DNA of 64,000 nt from Blastocladiella emersonii ATCC 22665 (taxonomy: Eukaryota > Blastocladiomycota > Blastocladiomycetes > Blastocladiales > Blastocladiaceae): NCBI GenBank assembly GCA_025594325.1, contig JANHCV010000009.1, positions 186,001 to 250,000 on the forward strand. The letters run 5' to 3'. Positions 10,122-19,789 of the stretch are shown here, piece after piece. The notes beneath the pieces are model-generated. The model had not been told where the DNA came from, did not search any database, and saw only the letters and a program-made list of their open reading frames with translations. A program made the translations under genes and the position numbers. How positions within the stretch are numbered: the stretch's first letter is position 1; each line of letters begins with the position of its first letter.

Positions 10122-11683
10122 ATGGAATCCAATGAACTAGGAGACTTGATGCAACCTTCGCGCACACTTGCAGCGCTTCCTGCCGAACTACTTATGGGCG
10201 TCTTGAGCCTGGCCCGCCCGCACGTCGCGCTCGTCGCTGCATCGCGCGAGCTTTCGGTTTTCGCTCGCTCAACGTGCGTTACACATCCTTGGATCGAACG
10301 TATCCTTTCAAACTGCGGTCCCTCCAAACGCAAAAGGACCCAGCGTCGACATGGACGCCACCGCAGCGATCTCGTGGAGCTTTTGGAGCATACGGCCGAC
10401 CGTACCGCTTGGAAGAACGATTTTTACCGCATTGTTGCTCAAGATCACCCCGCGTATCATCTCTCCACCTCGCTTTATACCGTCCTCGCCAACTACTTGA
10501 CTGGTCGTGCGGTGCCCGTGCTGCAGCGATTTGGCGGTGATTTCGCGCGGCTTACAGCGTCTCTCACGAATGAAATTGAACGCTTTGTGCTAAAATGGAC
10601 CAGTTTTTGACAGTCGCTCAGCTTGGTACGGATTAACCCACACGGCGGCATCCCCAAACATCTCAAAAAATGCTGACCTTTTGTCGTTGCTCGTGGCATT
10701 TGATCTAATCCTCAAGCGATACACGGCTTGCTCGCCCCAGCTCGTCCTCAAGTTTGTTCAGCTGCACCGCAAGGACCTCGTTGGCAAACTTGTAAATGCT
10801 TTCGCAACTATTCTTTGCGACACAACGACTAGCCCGTAGGAAAATGTGCCTGTTTTTCTTCAGGGCATGCCTCGCCCAGAACCACAATCCTTGCCCGAAC
10901 GTTTCCTGAAAAACTTTCGCAGGCAAGCTTGATTCGGACTTGTGGGATTTCTTTCTGCTGGCCAACGCGACGCTTCTACGTGTCCCCATTTCCGAGTGCT
11001 CCGACCTTGCGAGGCTGCCTGTTGCTGTTATGCACGACGACGCGCTTCGCGACCGCGCGGGCGAGTTGATGCGCCGCACGGGCACAGTTCAACTGTTTCT
11101 TGGCAACATGATCTGCATTTCACTGGCTGGGTCGGCCAAGCTGTACAAAGTTTCCTTGGGCTTGCCGCACATTGTAACTTGCGCTACCTGTGATCTCTGC
11201 CACCGGCAATCGTGGCTGGACACCTTTGACATGCTTCTCGCGCTCGATCCAACGGGACTGCGCGGACTTCCAGAGCCTGCAACCACCAAGCTTGTCGAAA
11301 CCATCCAAGCCCTCGATTCACTTGACTCAAGCGGCAACGCTTCCGCTGACCCCGAATGTTGTCGCCTTATTCTCCATCCGCTTCGTGAGCTCGTGCGGTC
11401 GCTGATCTGGACCGATCTGGCCGCGGTGCTTGACTTTTATCAAGCAGCTGCCCTGGGCGACGAGATCTCGATTGCGTTCTGGCGAGCTGTTCCCGACGGC
11501 AAGCTTGATGGGGTCATGGACGTCGAATGGATTGCGAAGCAGGTCCTCTACGAGGTCCGGGAGCCGTTACCGCGACGTGCGTTCATTGACGAGATCTGCC
11601 GCGTCGCGCCCAAGACGGTTGCTTCGCGCGAGTACGCCGACTCCATGATTATGATCATGCACGATGTCGCGCGACGCGCGTGA
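10122..11683 (+). pseudogene. F-box-like family copy 1, internally deleted
   Basis: The N-terminus is intact for about 155 codons, with the F-box-like motif LPAELLMGVLSLARP. The frame then jumps at about 10594 into the last codons of exon 1 (GGACCAGTTTT...CTTG then GTACGG). Compared with the intact copy at 12426, roughly 270 codons are missing. Exon 2 resumes as TACSPQLVLKFVQLH but is interrupted by stops and shifts at about 10837-10930. The last 247 codons (10940-11683) are open and end in the family signature CRVAPKTVASREYAD. It cannot make a full product. Function of the family is unknown. Confidence 0.85.
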
Positions 11684-12307
11684 TGATCGGGTCACGCGCG
11701 CGCGCGTGCCGCTGATCGCGCCGCATTTCTCACCGCCGCGAACGTGGGCGTCCGCGCCCGGCCGCAGCTGGTGACTCGCCACCGCCCGCCCCTCGTCGCC
11801 CTCAAAAGGTGGCCGCACCCCCGCCGCGGACGTGAGCTCTCTTTAGCTCACGTTTCTGGATCATACAGGTGTGTGCGGCCTCCTTACCCTCCTTTTCCCT
11901 CTTGTTTCCTCCCCTCATCATTCTCCCGAATAAAGCTCACGTTTCCGGATCATACAGTTGTCTCGAGAATCGTGTGGGCTCGACACCACCAGCGCCGTGC
12001 TCCCCCCCCCCCCCCCCCCCGCGGTGCTCTTCATGGTGGAGAGTCGGCACGAGTGCTGAATTTTTCTTTTCCGCTCAAGGTTGGGTTTTTATGTTTCCCT
12101 GTGTTTTTAATTTTTCCAGTTTCGCCAATACATGAACAGGTTCCCAAGAAATCCCGCGGGTTTCGTTGCACGTCTTGGTCGTTTGCCTTGCCGCCGCACA
12201 CGGTTTTGTAGGTGAGGCCTGGTACTCGCTTCTTACAGGCTTGACGCAGATTCAGCTACTATTTGCAGGCGGCCCAGCTTTTCCCGCAGCGTGGGCAGAC
12301 GTGTGAG
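11684..12307. other. spacer with a repeated 24-mer and a C19 tract
   Basis: A near-identical segment (AGCTCACGTTTCYGGATCA, then TACAG) occurs at 11845-11868 and again at 11934-11957, 89 bp apart. A run of 19 C lies at 12002-12020. No gene is apparent. The position just upstream of intact copy 2 makes a promoter role possible but unproven. Confidence 0.5.
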
Positions 12308-12325
12308 ACGCGTCGCGATATCACG
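12308..12325 (+). promoter_or_regulatory. recurrent ACGCGTCGCGA upstream motif, site 2
   Basis: The sequence is ACGCGTCGCGATATCACG, identical to the site before copy 1. It lies 101 bp before the ATG of intact F-box-like copy 2. Confidence 0.5.
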
Positions 12326-12425
12326 TCTGGGTCAGGTGATGCTTGCGGTGCGAACGGCGGCTGAGTTTCCTGCCTCCCAGCTCGCTCTCAGCTCACCCTC
12401 CTTGAATTCCCATGTAACGCCCACC

Positions 12426-14764
12426 ATGGAAACCAATGAACTAAGCGACTCTATGCAATCTCTTGGATCGCTTGCGGATCTTCCTGTCGAGCTACTCGCG
12501 GGCGTTCTTCGCCTCGCGCGCCCGCGCGCCTTGGTCGCCGTTGCCTCGCGCGAACTCGATGCCGTAGCCCGCACCCCGCACACCACGCGCGCTTGGATCG
12601 AACACCTTCTCTTGCATTGTGTGCCCGCCAAGCGCCGTGAAATCTACGAGGCCAGGGACGGCTACTTGTGCGACGCCACGATGCTCCTCGAGTACATGGC
12701 CGAACTCAACTCTTCCTTGGGGGGCGGATATCGCCCAGTCTACCAGGAAGAACCAAAGTACCAGCTCACCGTGTCGCTGTACGCTTACTTGACCGAATAC
12801 CTGCTCGATTACGCGGCGCCCGTTCTGCAGCAGTTTGGTGGCGACACCACCCTGCTTGCCGCGGATCTCGCTGTCCAGTTTCAAGAGCCTCTACGGTTCC
12901 ACCGGTCTCGATTCCACCCGTTGCCCGCCATCTTAAAGCTGCTTATGATTGCCAGTTGCGAACTCACCCCGCCACACTCCATTCGCCTTGTCGCTTTGGT
13001 GAAGCGGCGTTTGATCGACCTCTTCTACGTGCGGCTCAGCTTCGAGCAGTGGGGCTCCCTGGCCCGGATGGATCCAATCGACACGCTCAACGAGGTGATT
13101 GGGGAAACATCTGACGGCGAGGATGACGAGGAACCCGAGCTTCCCCGCGTCCGTCTGATCGACTTTTTGTCGTTACTTGCCGTCTTCACGTGGAACCTGC
13201 CCACTTTGGACGAGCTGCTGCTTCACGCGTCGACCCTCGGTCTGGACGAGCAATGGCTCACTTCAACGCTCAACAACAACAAGGTCGTGGACGCGCTGCT
13301 CACAAATGCCTACAGTGCCCATGCTTCCTTGCGTAAGGGCGTGACTGCGGTCATCGAGCGCCTGCTGCGCGAGTACTGGTCGGCTGACCACCCGCTTATC
13401 TTTGGTGGCGTCCATCTTGCCATCCAATTGTGCACAACACCTCCAATTCTTCAACATATTGCGGCCATTGATCCCGATCGGATTCTCAACAAAGACATGG
13501 CTCACCACCGCGACGAAATCGCGAACTGTGCCGCTAGCGGCACTTTGCCCAACGAACCTGCTTCTTTTGGGATACTAGACGAACTCGGACTGCTCAATGA
13601 CGAAGCGTGGGCAGCGATCATCACCCACGCATTGCATTCTTACGGGAGCAGTCCCACCGGACCGGTCGCCTCGTTCGTGGCAACTACGCTTGATTCTGAC
13701 CAGTTTGTCGCAGTTGCAAAGCTCGGTACGGTCGCCTGCGCTGATATGCTCCTGGAGCAAACAAGCAACTTACTCGACGTTTTCTTGTAGCCTTCGCGCG
13801 ATCTCTCAATTACGGCGCGCATTGCTCGCCACAGCGCGTCTTGCGGTTCGTTCGGCTGCACCACGGCGAACTTGCGGACGAGCTTGTTCACGATTTTGCT
13901 ACAATCTTGTGCGACGCATCGACTGCTCGTGATGGCGGCGTTTGTTCTCATCTGCTTCCGTGCTCCCAGCCGGCGTTGTGCAAGCGTTTCGTGACCATGT
14001 TTTCGAGCAAGCTTGACGCGGATATGTGGGATCTCTTCATGCTGGCCAATTTCACGCTGCTTCACATTCCCATCACCATGTGTCCAGCTCTCGCGTGGCT
14101 GCCCGTCGCTGTCATGCACGACGAGTCGCTTCGCGACCGCGCAAGCGATCTGATGCGTCGCACGGGCACGGTTCAGCGATTTGCGGGCTGCATGATCCGC
14201 ACAACCTTCACGAATCAAGCCATGCTGCACGCTATCCCAATCGGATCGCCCAAAATCACGACGTGCAACACTTGCGACCTGCGCGGGCAGCAGGAGTGGT
14301 TTGATGCCCTCGGCATGTTGCTCTCGCTTGACCCTGCGGGACTCTATCGCCTTCCTCTTCTTGCAATCTCCCGTCTCCTTGAAGTGCTTAAGCCGGTCGA
14401 CTCACTTGATTCCAAGATCATGAGCAACAATCCTGCAAAGCGGAGCTGCTACTGCCGCTACGCGCACCGTCCGTTTTGCCAGCTCATCCGATTGCTGACC
14501 CGCGCCAACTTTTGCGCGATGCTTGACCTATTCAGCGAGGTTGTGAAGCCCGACGAGATTCCCATCTCGATCTGGCGCGCCGTGCCTGATGGAATGCTCA
14601 ACGGAGTCAAGGATGCCAAATGGATTGCGCGACTCGTGGTCGAGGAGGCCCGCAAGGAGTTGCCGCGGCGGGCCATGGTCGACGAGATCTGCCGTGTCGC
14701 TCCCAAGACGGTCGCGTCGCGCGAGTACGCGGACGCGATGGTCGCGATTCACCACACGTTTTGA
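12426..14764 (+). CDS. F-box-like family protein, intact copy 2 (function unknown)
   Basis: Exons are 12426-13725 and 13791-14764, with a 65-nt phase-1 intron (GTACGG...TTGTAG). The join gives 757 residues and is supported by the same phase and position in copies 3, 4 and 5. Residues about 18-50 resemble an F-box (LPVELLAGVLRLARP, then ASRELDAVAR), which would bind Skp1 in an SCF ubiquitin ligase. The rest is helical with no domain I recognise. An acidic run EDDEEPE lies at about residues 235-245. The C-terminus carries a CxxC-like pair (TCNTCDL), FWRAVPDG-type motifs and the signature CRVAPKTVASREYAD. The start context is CACCATGG. Codon use is less C/G-biased than in the core genes. It is followed 428 bp later by a lectin gene, the same order as in the downstream duplicate. 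Confidence 0.75.
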
Positions 14765-14933
14765 AGTCCCCTGTTGTTGTTCAATCTGTATTTCTGTGCC
14801 TTCTCCACGTGTTCGTTGAGGCATCCCGCGAGTAGCTGATGGCCGGATTCGTCCTGTCTAAGCGCGACGCGTCTACAGCTGCCCTCGCGACGACGCGTTT
14901 GTGGCGCAGCCTGTGGCGCTATCAGGAGCCGCT

Positions 14934-15136
14934 CATTGGTCGGTGTGTCGCAAGCGTGAGTGGCGCAGCTCGGATCGCCGGCGCGACCTGGACTTGCCGC
15001 TTTCCTGCGCGCGCGCGTGCACGCTCGAGCGACCAAGGTTAGTGCCCATATGGGCCGACCTTGTAAAATAGACGTCGCCGGCTTCCTCGTGCCCGCTTCC
15101 TGCAACGCCACCTCGTCGCCCGCGGGCGGTACAAAA
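14934..15136 (+). promoter_or_regulatory. lectin A promoter elements
   Basis: Elements before the start codon at 15193: an inverted CCAAT box CATTGGTCGG (14934-14943), the motif CTCGAGCGACC (15024-15034) shared with the other two lectin promoters, a block around ATATGGGCCGACCTTG (15049-15064) shared with lectin B, and a TATA-like TACAAAA at 15130-15136, 57 bp before the ATG. Confidence 0.5.
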
Positions 15137-15192
15137 GCTGCCATGCCCCCGCGGCGGCGCTTCCGCTCCCTCACAAGAGCAAACCGCCCGTC

Positions 15193-16313
15193 ATGCAACG
15201 TAACGCCTTGCTGCTCGTCGTCACCCTCGCGGCTGTTGCTCTACTCGCTCGTCCGGCTGCGGCCTACTGGCGCGAGGTCGAGTGCGTATCGGCACCTGCA
15301 ATGATCGCCACCTCGCCCGACATGAAGGACCGATCAGCCTCCCTCCCCGCTCACGATGTGTAGCACCCAGTTGTCGGTCACCGGCATGGCGCGCGCCTCG
15401 GACCTCGTCACGACGGGCCGCTGCGTCGACTTTGACGAGTCTACGGCGAGTACGTGCCGGGCATCACGCAAGTCGACTCGATCGGGCCGCTCACATCTCG
15501 CTCGCTTCGCTTTGATTAGACGGCATGTCGGCCACGGCGCAGCTGTGGGCGTGCAAGCTCACGTGGGACGGCACCGCGTCGCCGCACGACCACAAGATTG
15601 GCTTCGAGACGGCGAGCGGGTGGGCGTGGATCAAGCACAGCTACAACGGCGTCGACTACTGCCTCGACGTGGCCGAGGGCAAGGCGTATGCGGGCGCGCC
15701 CGTGCGCTGGTGGAAGTGGTGCGTTTGTTCGGGGCACTTACTCCCCGCCATGGTCGCTAACGACATGGCTCCTGCGCTAGCAACGGCTCTAAGGCGCAGG
15801 CCTGGTACCTGACCGGCAAGGGCGGCCGCGGCTCGATCCGCTCGGACCTCAACTACAACCTGTGTCTGGATCCCGTCCACGGTGCGCACGCTTCGCTCAT
15901 GCAGACGCCAAGGAGCCAAACTGACCCACTGCACTGCATCGATGCTAGGCTTCAATGGCGACCGCAACGGCCAGCCCCTCGAGCTGTGGAACTGCCATGG
16001 CGGGCGCGAGCAGGAGTTTGGGATTGGCAAGATGCACACGAACGGCATGTTCGACATGGAGCGCGAGTGCCGTGCCACGGCGCCAAGCGACAAGCACGGT
16101 TGCATGGTCACTTGCAAGTATAACAACGTGAACAAGGCCAAGAAGTACTACAATTACGACGGCGTGACCTACTCGTGCTGGTACCCATCCCTGGGTGACA
16201 CAGCTCGTTGTGTGTCGAGACTTAACCCCGCTGAATACTCTCACGACCGCTCGGGCAACCACGACGAGACTTGTCATTGCTTCTGCTTTATCAAGGCCGG
16301 CTCCGACTGGTAA
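15193..16313 (+). CDS. secreted R-type (beta-trefoil) lectin-like protein A, five exons
   Basis: Exons are 15193-15281, 15364-15449, 15520-15718, 15781-15881 and 15949-16313. All junction phases match those of lectin B, giving 279 residues. A signal peptide of about 24 residues (MQRNALLLVVTLAAVALLA) precedes the mature start near YWREV. The middle exons carry R-type lectin features: YCLDVAEG, a QxW-type AQAWYL, YNLCLDP and LELWNCHGG, as in beta-trefoil carbohydrate-binding modules. The last exon adds a Cys-rich region of about 85 residues (YDGVTYSCW, CHCFC). Binding of extracellular or prey glycans is inference. The stop codon sits inside GGTAAGTG, a perfect 5' splice motif, so a further 3' exon cannot be excluded. 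Confidence 0.75.
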
Positions 16314-16487
16314 GTGTACCGTTGGTCGTCATCGGCCGCGAGCCGCTCGCCCGCTCGCGCAGTTCATTGTGTTTGCTCCGCGTCAATAAATCTACTTTCC
16401 ATCGAACCACGCCCTCGATTTATGAGTTCTGCGGAGGGAAGAACGTTTCGCGAAGGCAAAGAGCACGCAAACCGGCCAACTCGATGG

Positions 16488-16505
16488 ACGCGTTGCGATA
16501 TGACG
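16488..16505 (+). promoter_or_regulatory. recurrent ACGCGTCGCGA upstream motif, site 3
   Basis: A diverged version, ACGCGTTGCGATATGACG, lies 355 bp before the start of copy 3. It has one CpG to TpG change relative to sites 1 and 2. Confidence 0.4.
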
Positions 16506-18635
16506 TCGGCATCAGGTGATGCGCGTCTCGTGTCTTGCACCGAGCCGCGCGGCGCGCAGCCGCTGGGAGTGCTTTTTCTCTCCCGAAAGAAAGTCGAATG
16601 CCTTTACTCTTGGTGGAAACGTGTGAGGTTTGAGACTTGATGCAACGCCATGTTGAAGGGGGCTTCAGTCAAACCTGTCCCCGAGGTGTCAGCATCACAT
16701 TGATGGTAGCGTTGAATGTGAAGTTTCAACGCGCGGACGGACAGTTGCGAACGATGGGACGCGCTCAGCCACGCGCGCGAGTCAGGTGCTTGTTTGCTCC
16801 CAAGCTTGTTTGACTGGCTCTGCCGGGCTTCCTCCCTCGACCCACCTCCAGCAGCCACCATGAAAACCAATGAAGTAGCCAACTTTGTGCAACCTTTGCG
16901 CACACTCGCGGCGCTTCCTGTCGAGCTCTTTCCGGCCGTCCTTCGCCTCACCCGCCCACACGCAGCTGTCGTCGCTGCTTCGCGCGAGCTTTCGGTCCTT
17001 GTTCGCTCGACGCATGTCACGCGCGCTTGGATCGAGCACGTCCTTGAACACCGTGCTCCTGGATGGCGCAAAAATCCTGTTTCTTCGCGTGGTAGTTACA
17101 AAAGCGATGTGGTGGTGCTCCTCGAAGATATGGAGGTTGTCGCCACCACCGTTCCGCACGGCGATCGAGCGACCCAAGTTATTGCCCAAAGTCACCCCGC
17201 TTACCATCACGTCACCTCGTTTTATGCCATCCTCGCCAACTATTTGGTCGATTGTGCCGCACCCGCGTTGCAGCATTTTGGCGGCGATTCCGAGCGCCTT
17301 GCGGCAGCTCTTACCGAGCAGTTTGACGTCCATGGCTACCACCAGGCGCGTTCCAACCCGCTGATACCTGTTCTCCAGCTGGTTATCAAGGCCATCCTCA
17401 TCCTTGATCCAACTCAACTCAGCAGCGTTCTCGTCACAATTCAGCAAGCTTTGCCTGACCTCTTCCACGTCCGCCTTACTTTGGAGCAGTGGTCCGGACT
17501 AGCTCGTGTGCACCGTATCGATACTGTCTTTAACGCGCTTGTTGAGTCTGAGGAGGGGCAAAACGAGCTTCCCAAACCGCGTCTGTTCGACTTTCTGGCG
17601 CTTCTCGCCGTCTTCATCTGGAACATGCCGGCTCTGGACGTGCTTCGCAAGGGGTCCCTTGGCCTGGACGAGCAGTGGCTCGCATCGACTTTGAACAACG
17701 AAGTTGTCGTTGATGTCCTGCTCTTTTACGCCAAGGACGTCAAACCCGACCCCAAACAATCCAACTCGGTCGTCTTGACGATTGAGCGCTTGATGCACGA
17801 GTTTTGGCCCATCGACCATTCGCTTCGCTTCCGAGGTAATCATCTCGTTGTGCAATTGGCTTGTGTGCCCGAAATTCTTCAGCACGTGGTGCGTTTCAAT
17901 CGCCATCGCGTCCTTGACAAAGGTCTACCAGCTCACTGCAAACGCATTATGCATCAAGCGGAGAGGGGACAGCTCCCGCGAGACCCGGCTTCGCTCGCGA
18001 TCCTGGACAAAATGGAGCTCCTCAATGACCACGCGTGGGCAGCCTTTCTTGTCCGTGCCTTGGGCAATTCGAGTGGTTTCACTGGGCCATGTGCTTCGTT
18101 TATCGCGTCAACCCTCAAAAAGGACCAGTTTGACACAGTCGCCTGGCTTTGTACGCATTAGTCTTTCACATCGAAAAGTTTCAAGATAGCGACTCAATGA
18201 TGTTGTCTGTAGCGCTCAAATGCTGCCTTGATCACGACTGGCGTTGCTCGCCGCTGGAAATCATGCGATTTGTACGCTTGCACCGCGGCGAACTGGCGGA
18301 CGACCTCGCTCACGAGATTGCCGCGGATTACTGTGACGCTAGGACTGCCTCGTCGAGCAACGTCTGCACCCACACTCTCCCATGCTCTCACCCAACGTTG
18401 TGCAAGCGCTTTCTCCGTGTGTTCTCAGTTCAAGTACACGTGACCGCGTTGCGCCACAGTCACCGGACGCGTGCGACCCCGCCCGCGTCACGCGCGTCAC
18501 GCGCACCGCGCCGATCTCCTTTGTCATCGCCGCGGACCGCCTCACCTCACCGAGCGACGCGTCGGCCCGCTCACATTGGACGACGCGCCTCTGCATCCCC
18601 TCTCTCTCTTGTTCCTTTAACCAGTTGCCAGTATT

Positions 18636-18890
18636 TGCTGTAGTGGGGGGTGCGTGCGAGACATGCGAGACACGCACGCGTTGAGGTCAGGTGTGGATCA
18701 CGCCACCCACCGACGCCGCCTCCCACGCCTCTGCCGCAGCCCAACGCACGGCGCACTCTCGCGCTCGGTTCCTGTTCAAGGATGAATGAAGCTGTTCCTG
18801 TTTGATACACTGGTTGATTTCCCCTGCAATACCATCCTGTCGCTGTACGTTGCGTGTATCCCGCTTCCCCCATGCCTGAGTAGAATAGCA
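18636..18890 (+). repeat. left LTR of the copia element
   Basis: 255 bp, TGCT...AGCA. It differs from the right LTR at 18682, 18732, 18748, 18778 and 18872. At each site the left copy has TpG or CpA where the right copy has CpG. Confidence 0.95.
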
Positions 18891-18905
18891 GGTTATGAGC
18901 CCTGG
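18891..18905 (+). other. primer-binding site, half-tRNA initiator-Met type
   Basis: GGTTATGAGCCCTGG starts immediately after the left LTR. It is complementary to the anticodon stem-loop of initiator tRNA-Met, whose loop contains CTCATAA. Yeast Ty5 and Drosophila copia are known to prime from such anticodon-cleaved half tRNAs, so the same mechanism is inferred here. Confidence 0.75.
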
Positions 18906-19039
18906 TGCAGCCTCTCGCCGCAGCTCAAGAAGACACAGGAGATGTCTTCGACGTAACCAGCAACCTCGAGCTGTCATGAGGACAGCAGGGGTAGAAGGCT
19001 CCGCTGGAAGGCGTAGAGCATGATGGTCGCTTGCCCCAC

Positions 19040-19366
19040 GAGGGGGCTTGAGCACCAAAGCTCGCCCTTCAAGGGGGCTGGAGCACCAAGGAGCTTTGCT
19101 CGCCCCACAAGGGGGCTGGAGCACCAAGGAGCTTTGCTCGCCCCACAAGGGGGCTGGAGCACCAAGGAGCTTTGCTCGCCCCACGAGGGGGTTGGAGCAC
19201 CAAGGAGCTTTGCTCGCCCCACAAGGGGGCTGGAGCACCAAGGAGCTTTGCTTGCCCCACGAGGGGGCTGGAGCACCAAGGAGCTTTGCTTGCCCCACGA
19301 GGGAGCTGGAGCACCAAGGAGATTTGCTTGCCCCTCAAGGGAGCTGGAGCACCAAGGAGATGACCA
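19040..19366 (+). repeat. 38-bp minisatellite, eight units plus one short unit
   Basis: CTGGAGCACCAAGGA recurs at 19078, 19116, 19154, 19192, 19230, 19268, 19306 and 19344, exactly 38 bp apart (one unit has T for C). A shortened unit precedes at about 19047. Because 38 is not a multiple of three, successive units change frame, yet no stop occurs in any of the six frames across the array. It lies between the primer site and gag. Confidence 0.95.
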
Positions 19367-19409
19367 TGGACAAGAAGCTGACCTGACATGGCGTCACGCG
19401 CGCTACCAG

Positions 19410-19789
19410 ATGACTGACGTTGACACGGGCAAGCAGAACAAGGCTGACGCGGTCATCGCTGACCTCCTCGAGGGCAAGATTGACAAGCCGACCGCCTGCC
19501 TGCAGATTGTCAACCTACAGATTGGTGACGCCATGTTCCAGTACTTCAACACAATCAACTTGGCGCCCGAGATCCCGCTGCGTCCACCGCCCGAGATGCC
19601 CACCGGCAGCGGCAGCAGCAGCGGTCCAATTGTGGCGACCATTGACCCGCAGCTGGCGGCCAAGCTCAGCATGTTGGTTGACGAGTTCAAGAAGACGCGC
19701 GAGTCGCTCTTCATGGCGTACATGCCGATCCCGGTCCCCAACCTCAAGATCCCTCGCTCACCGAGCTTGACACCCCTCACTGCATTGCC
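19410..19789 (+). pseudogene. copia gag, shortened
   Basis: The open frame starts at the Met at 19410, or continues in frame from the minisatellite. It encodes a gag-like helical segment (NKADAVIADLLEG...) of only about 120 residues. No CCHC zinc knuckle is present. It runs out of frame into the pol region near 19755-19790, where a deletion seems to have joined gag directly to the second half of the protease. Confidence 0.6.

Noticed and set aside
13726-13834. Acceptor at 13834 (CACAG) for the F-box-like intron
   Set aside because: It gives the wrong phase with donor 13726. The acceptor at 13790 (TTGTAG) keeps the frame and matches copies 3, 4 and 5.
19040-19366. 38-bp repeats as a CRISPR array
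   Set aside because: The units are contiguous without spacers and lie inside a eukaryotic retroelement.
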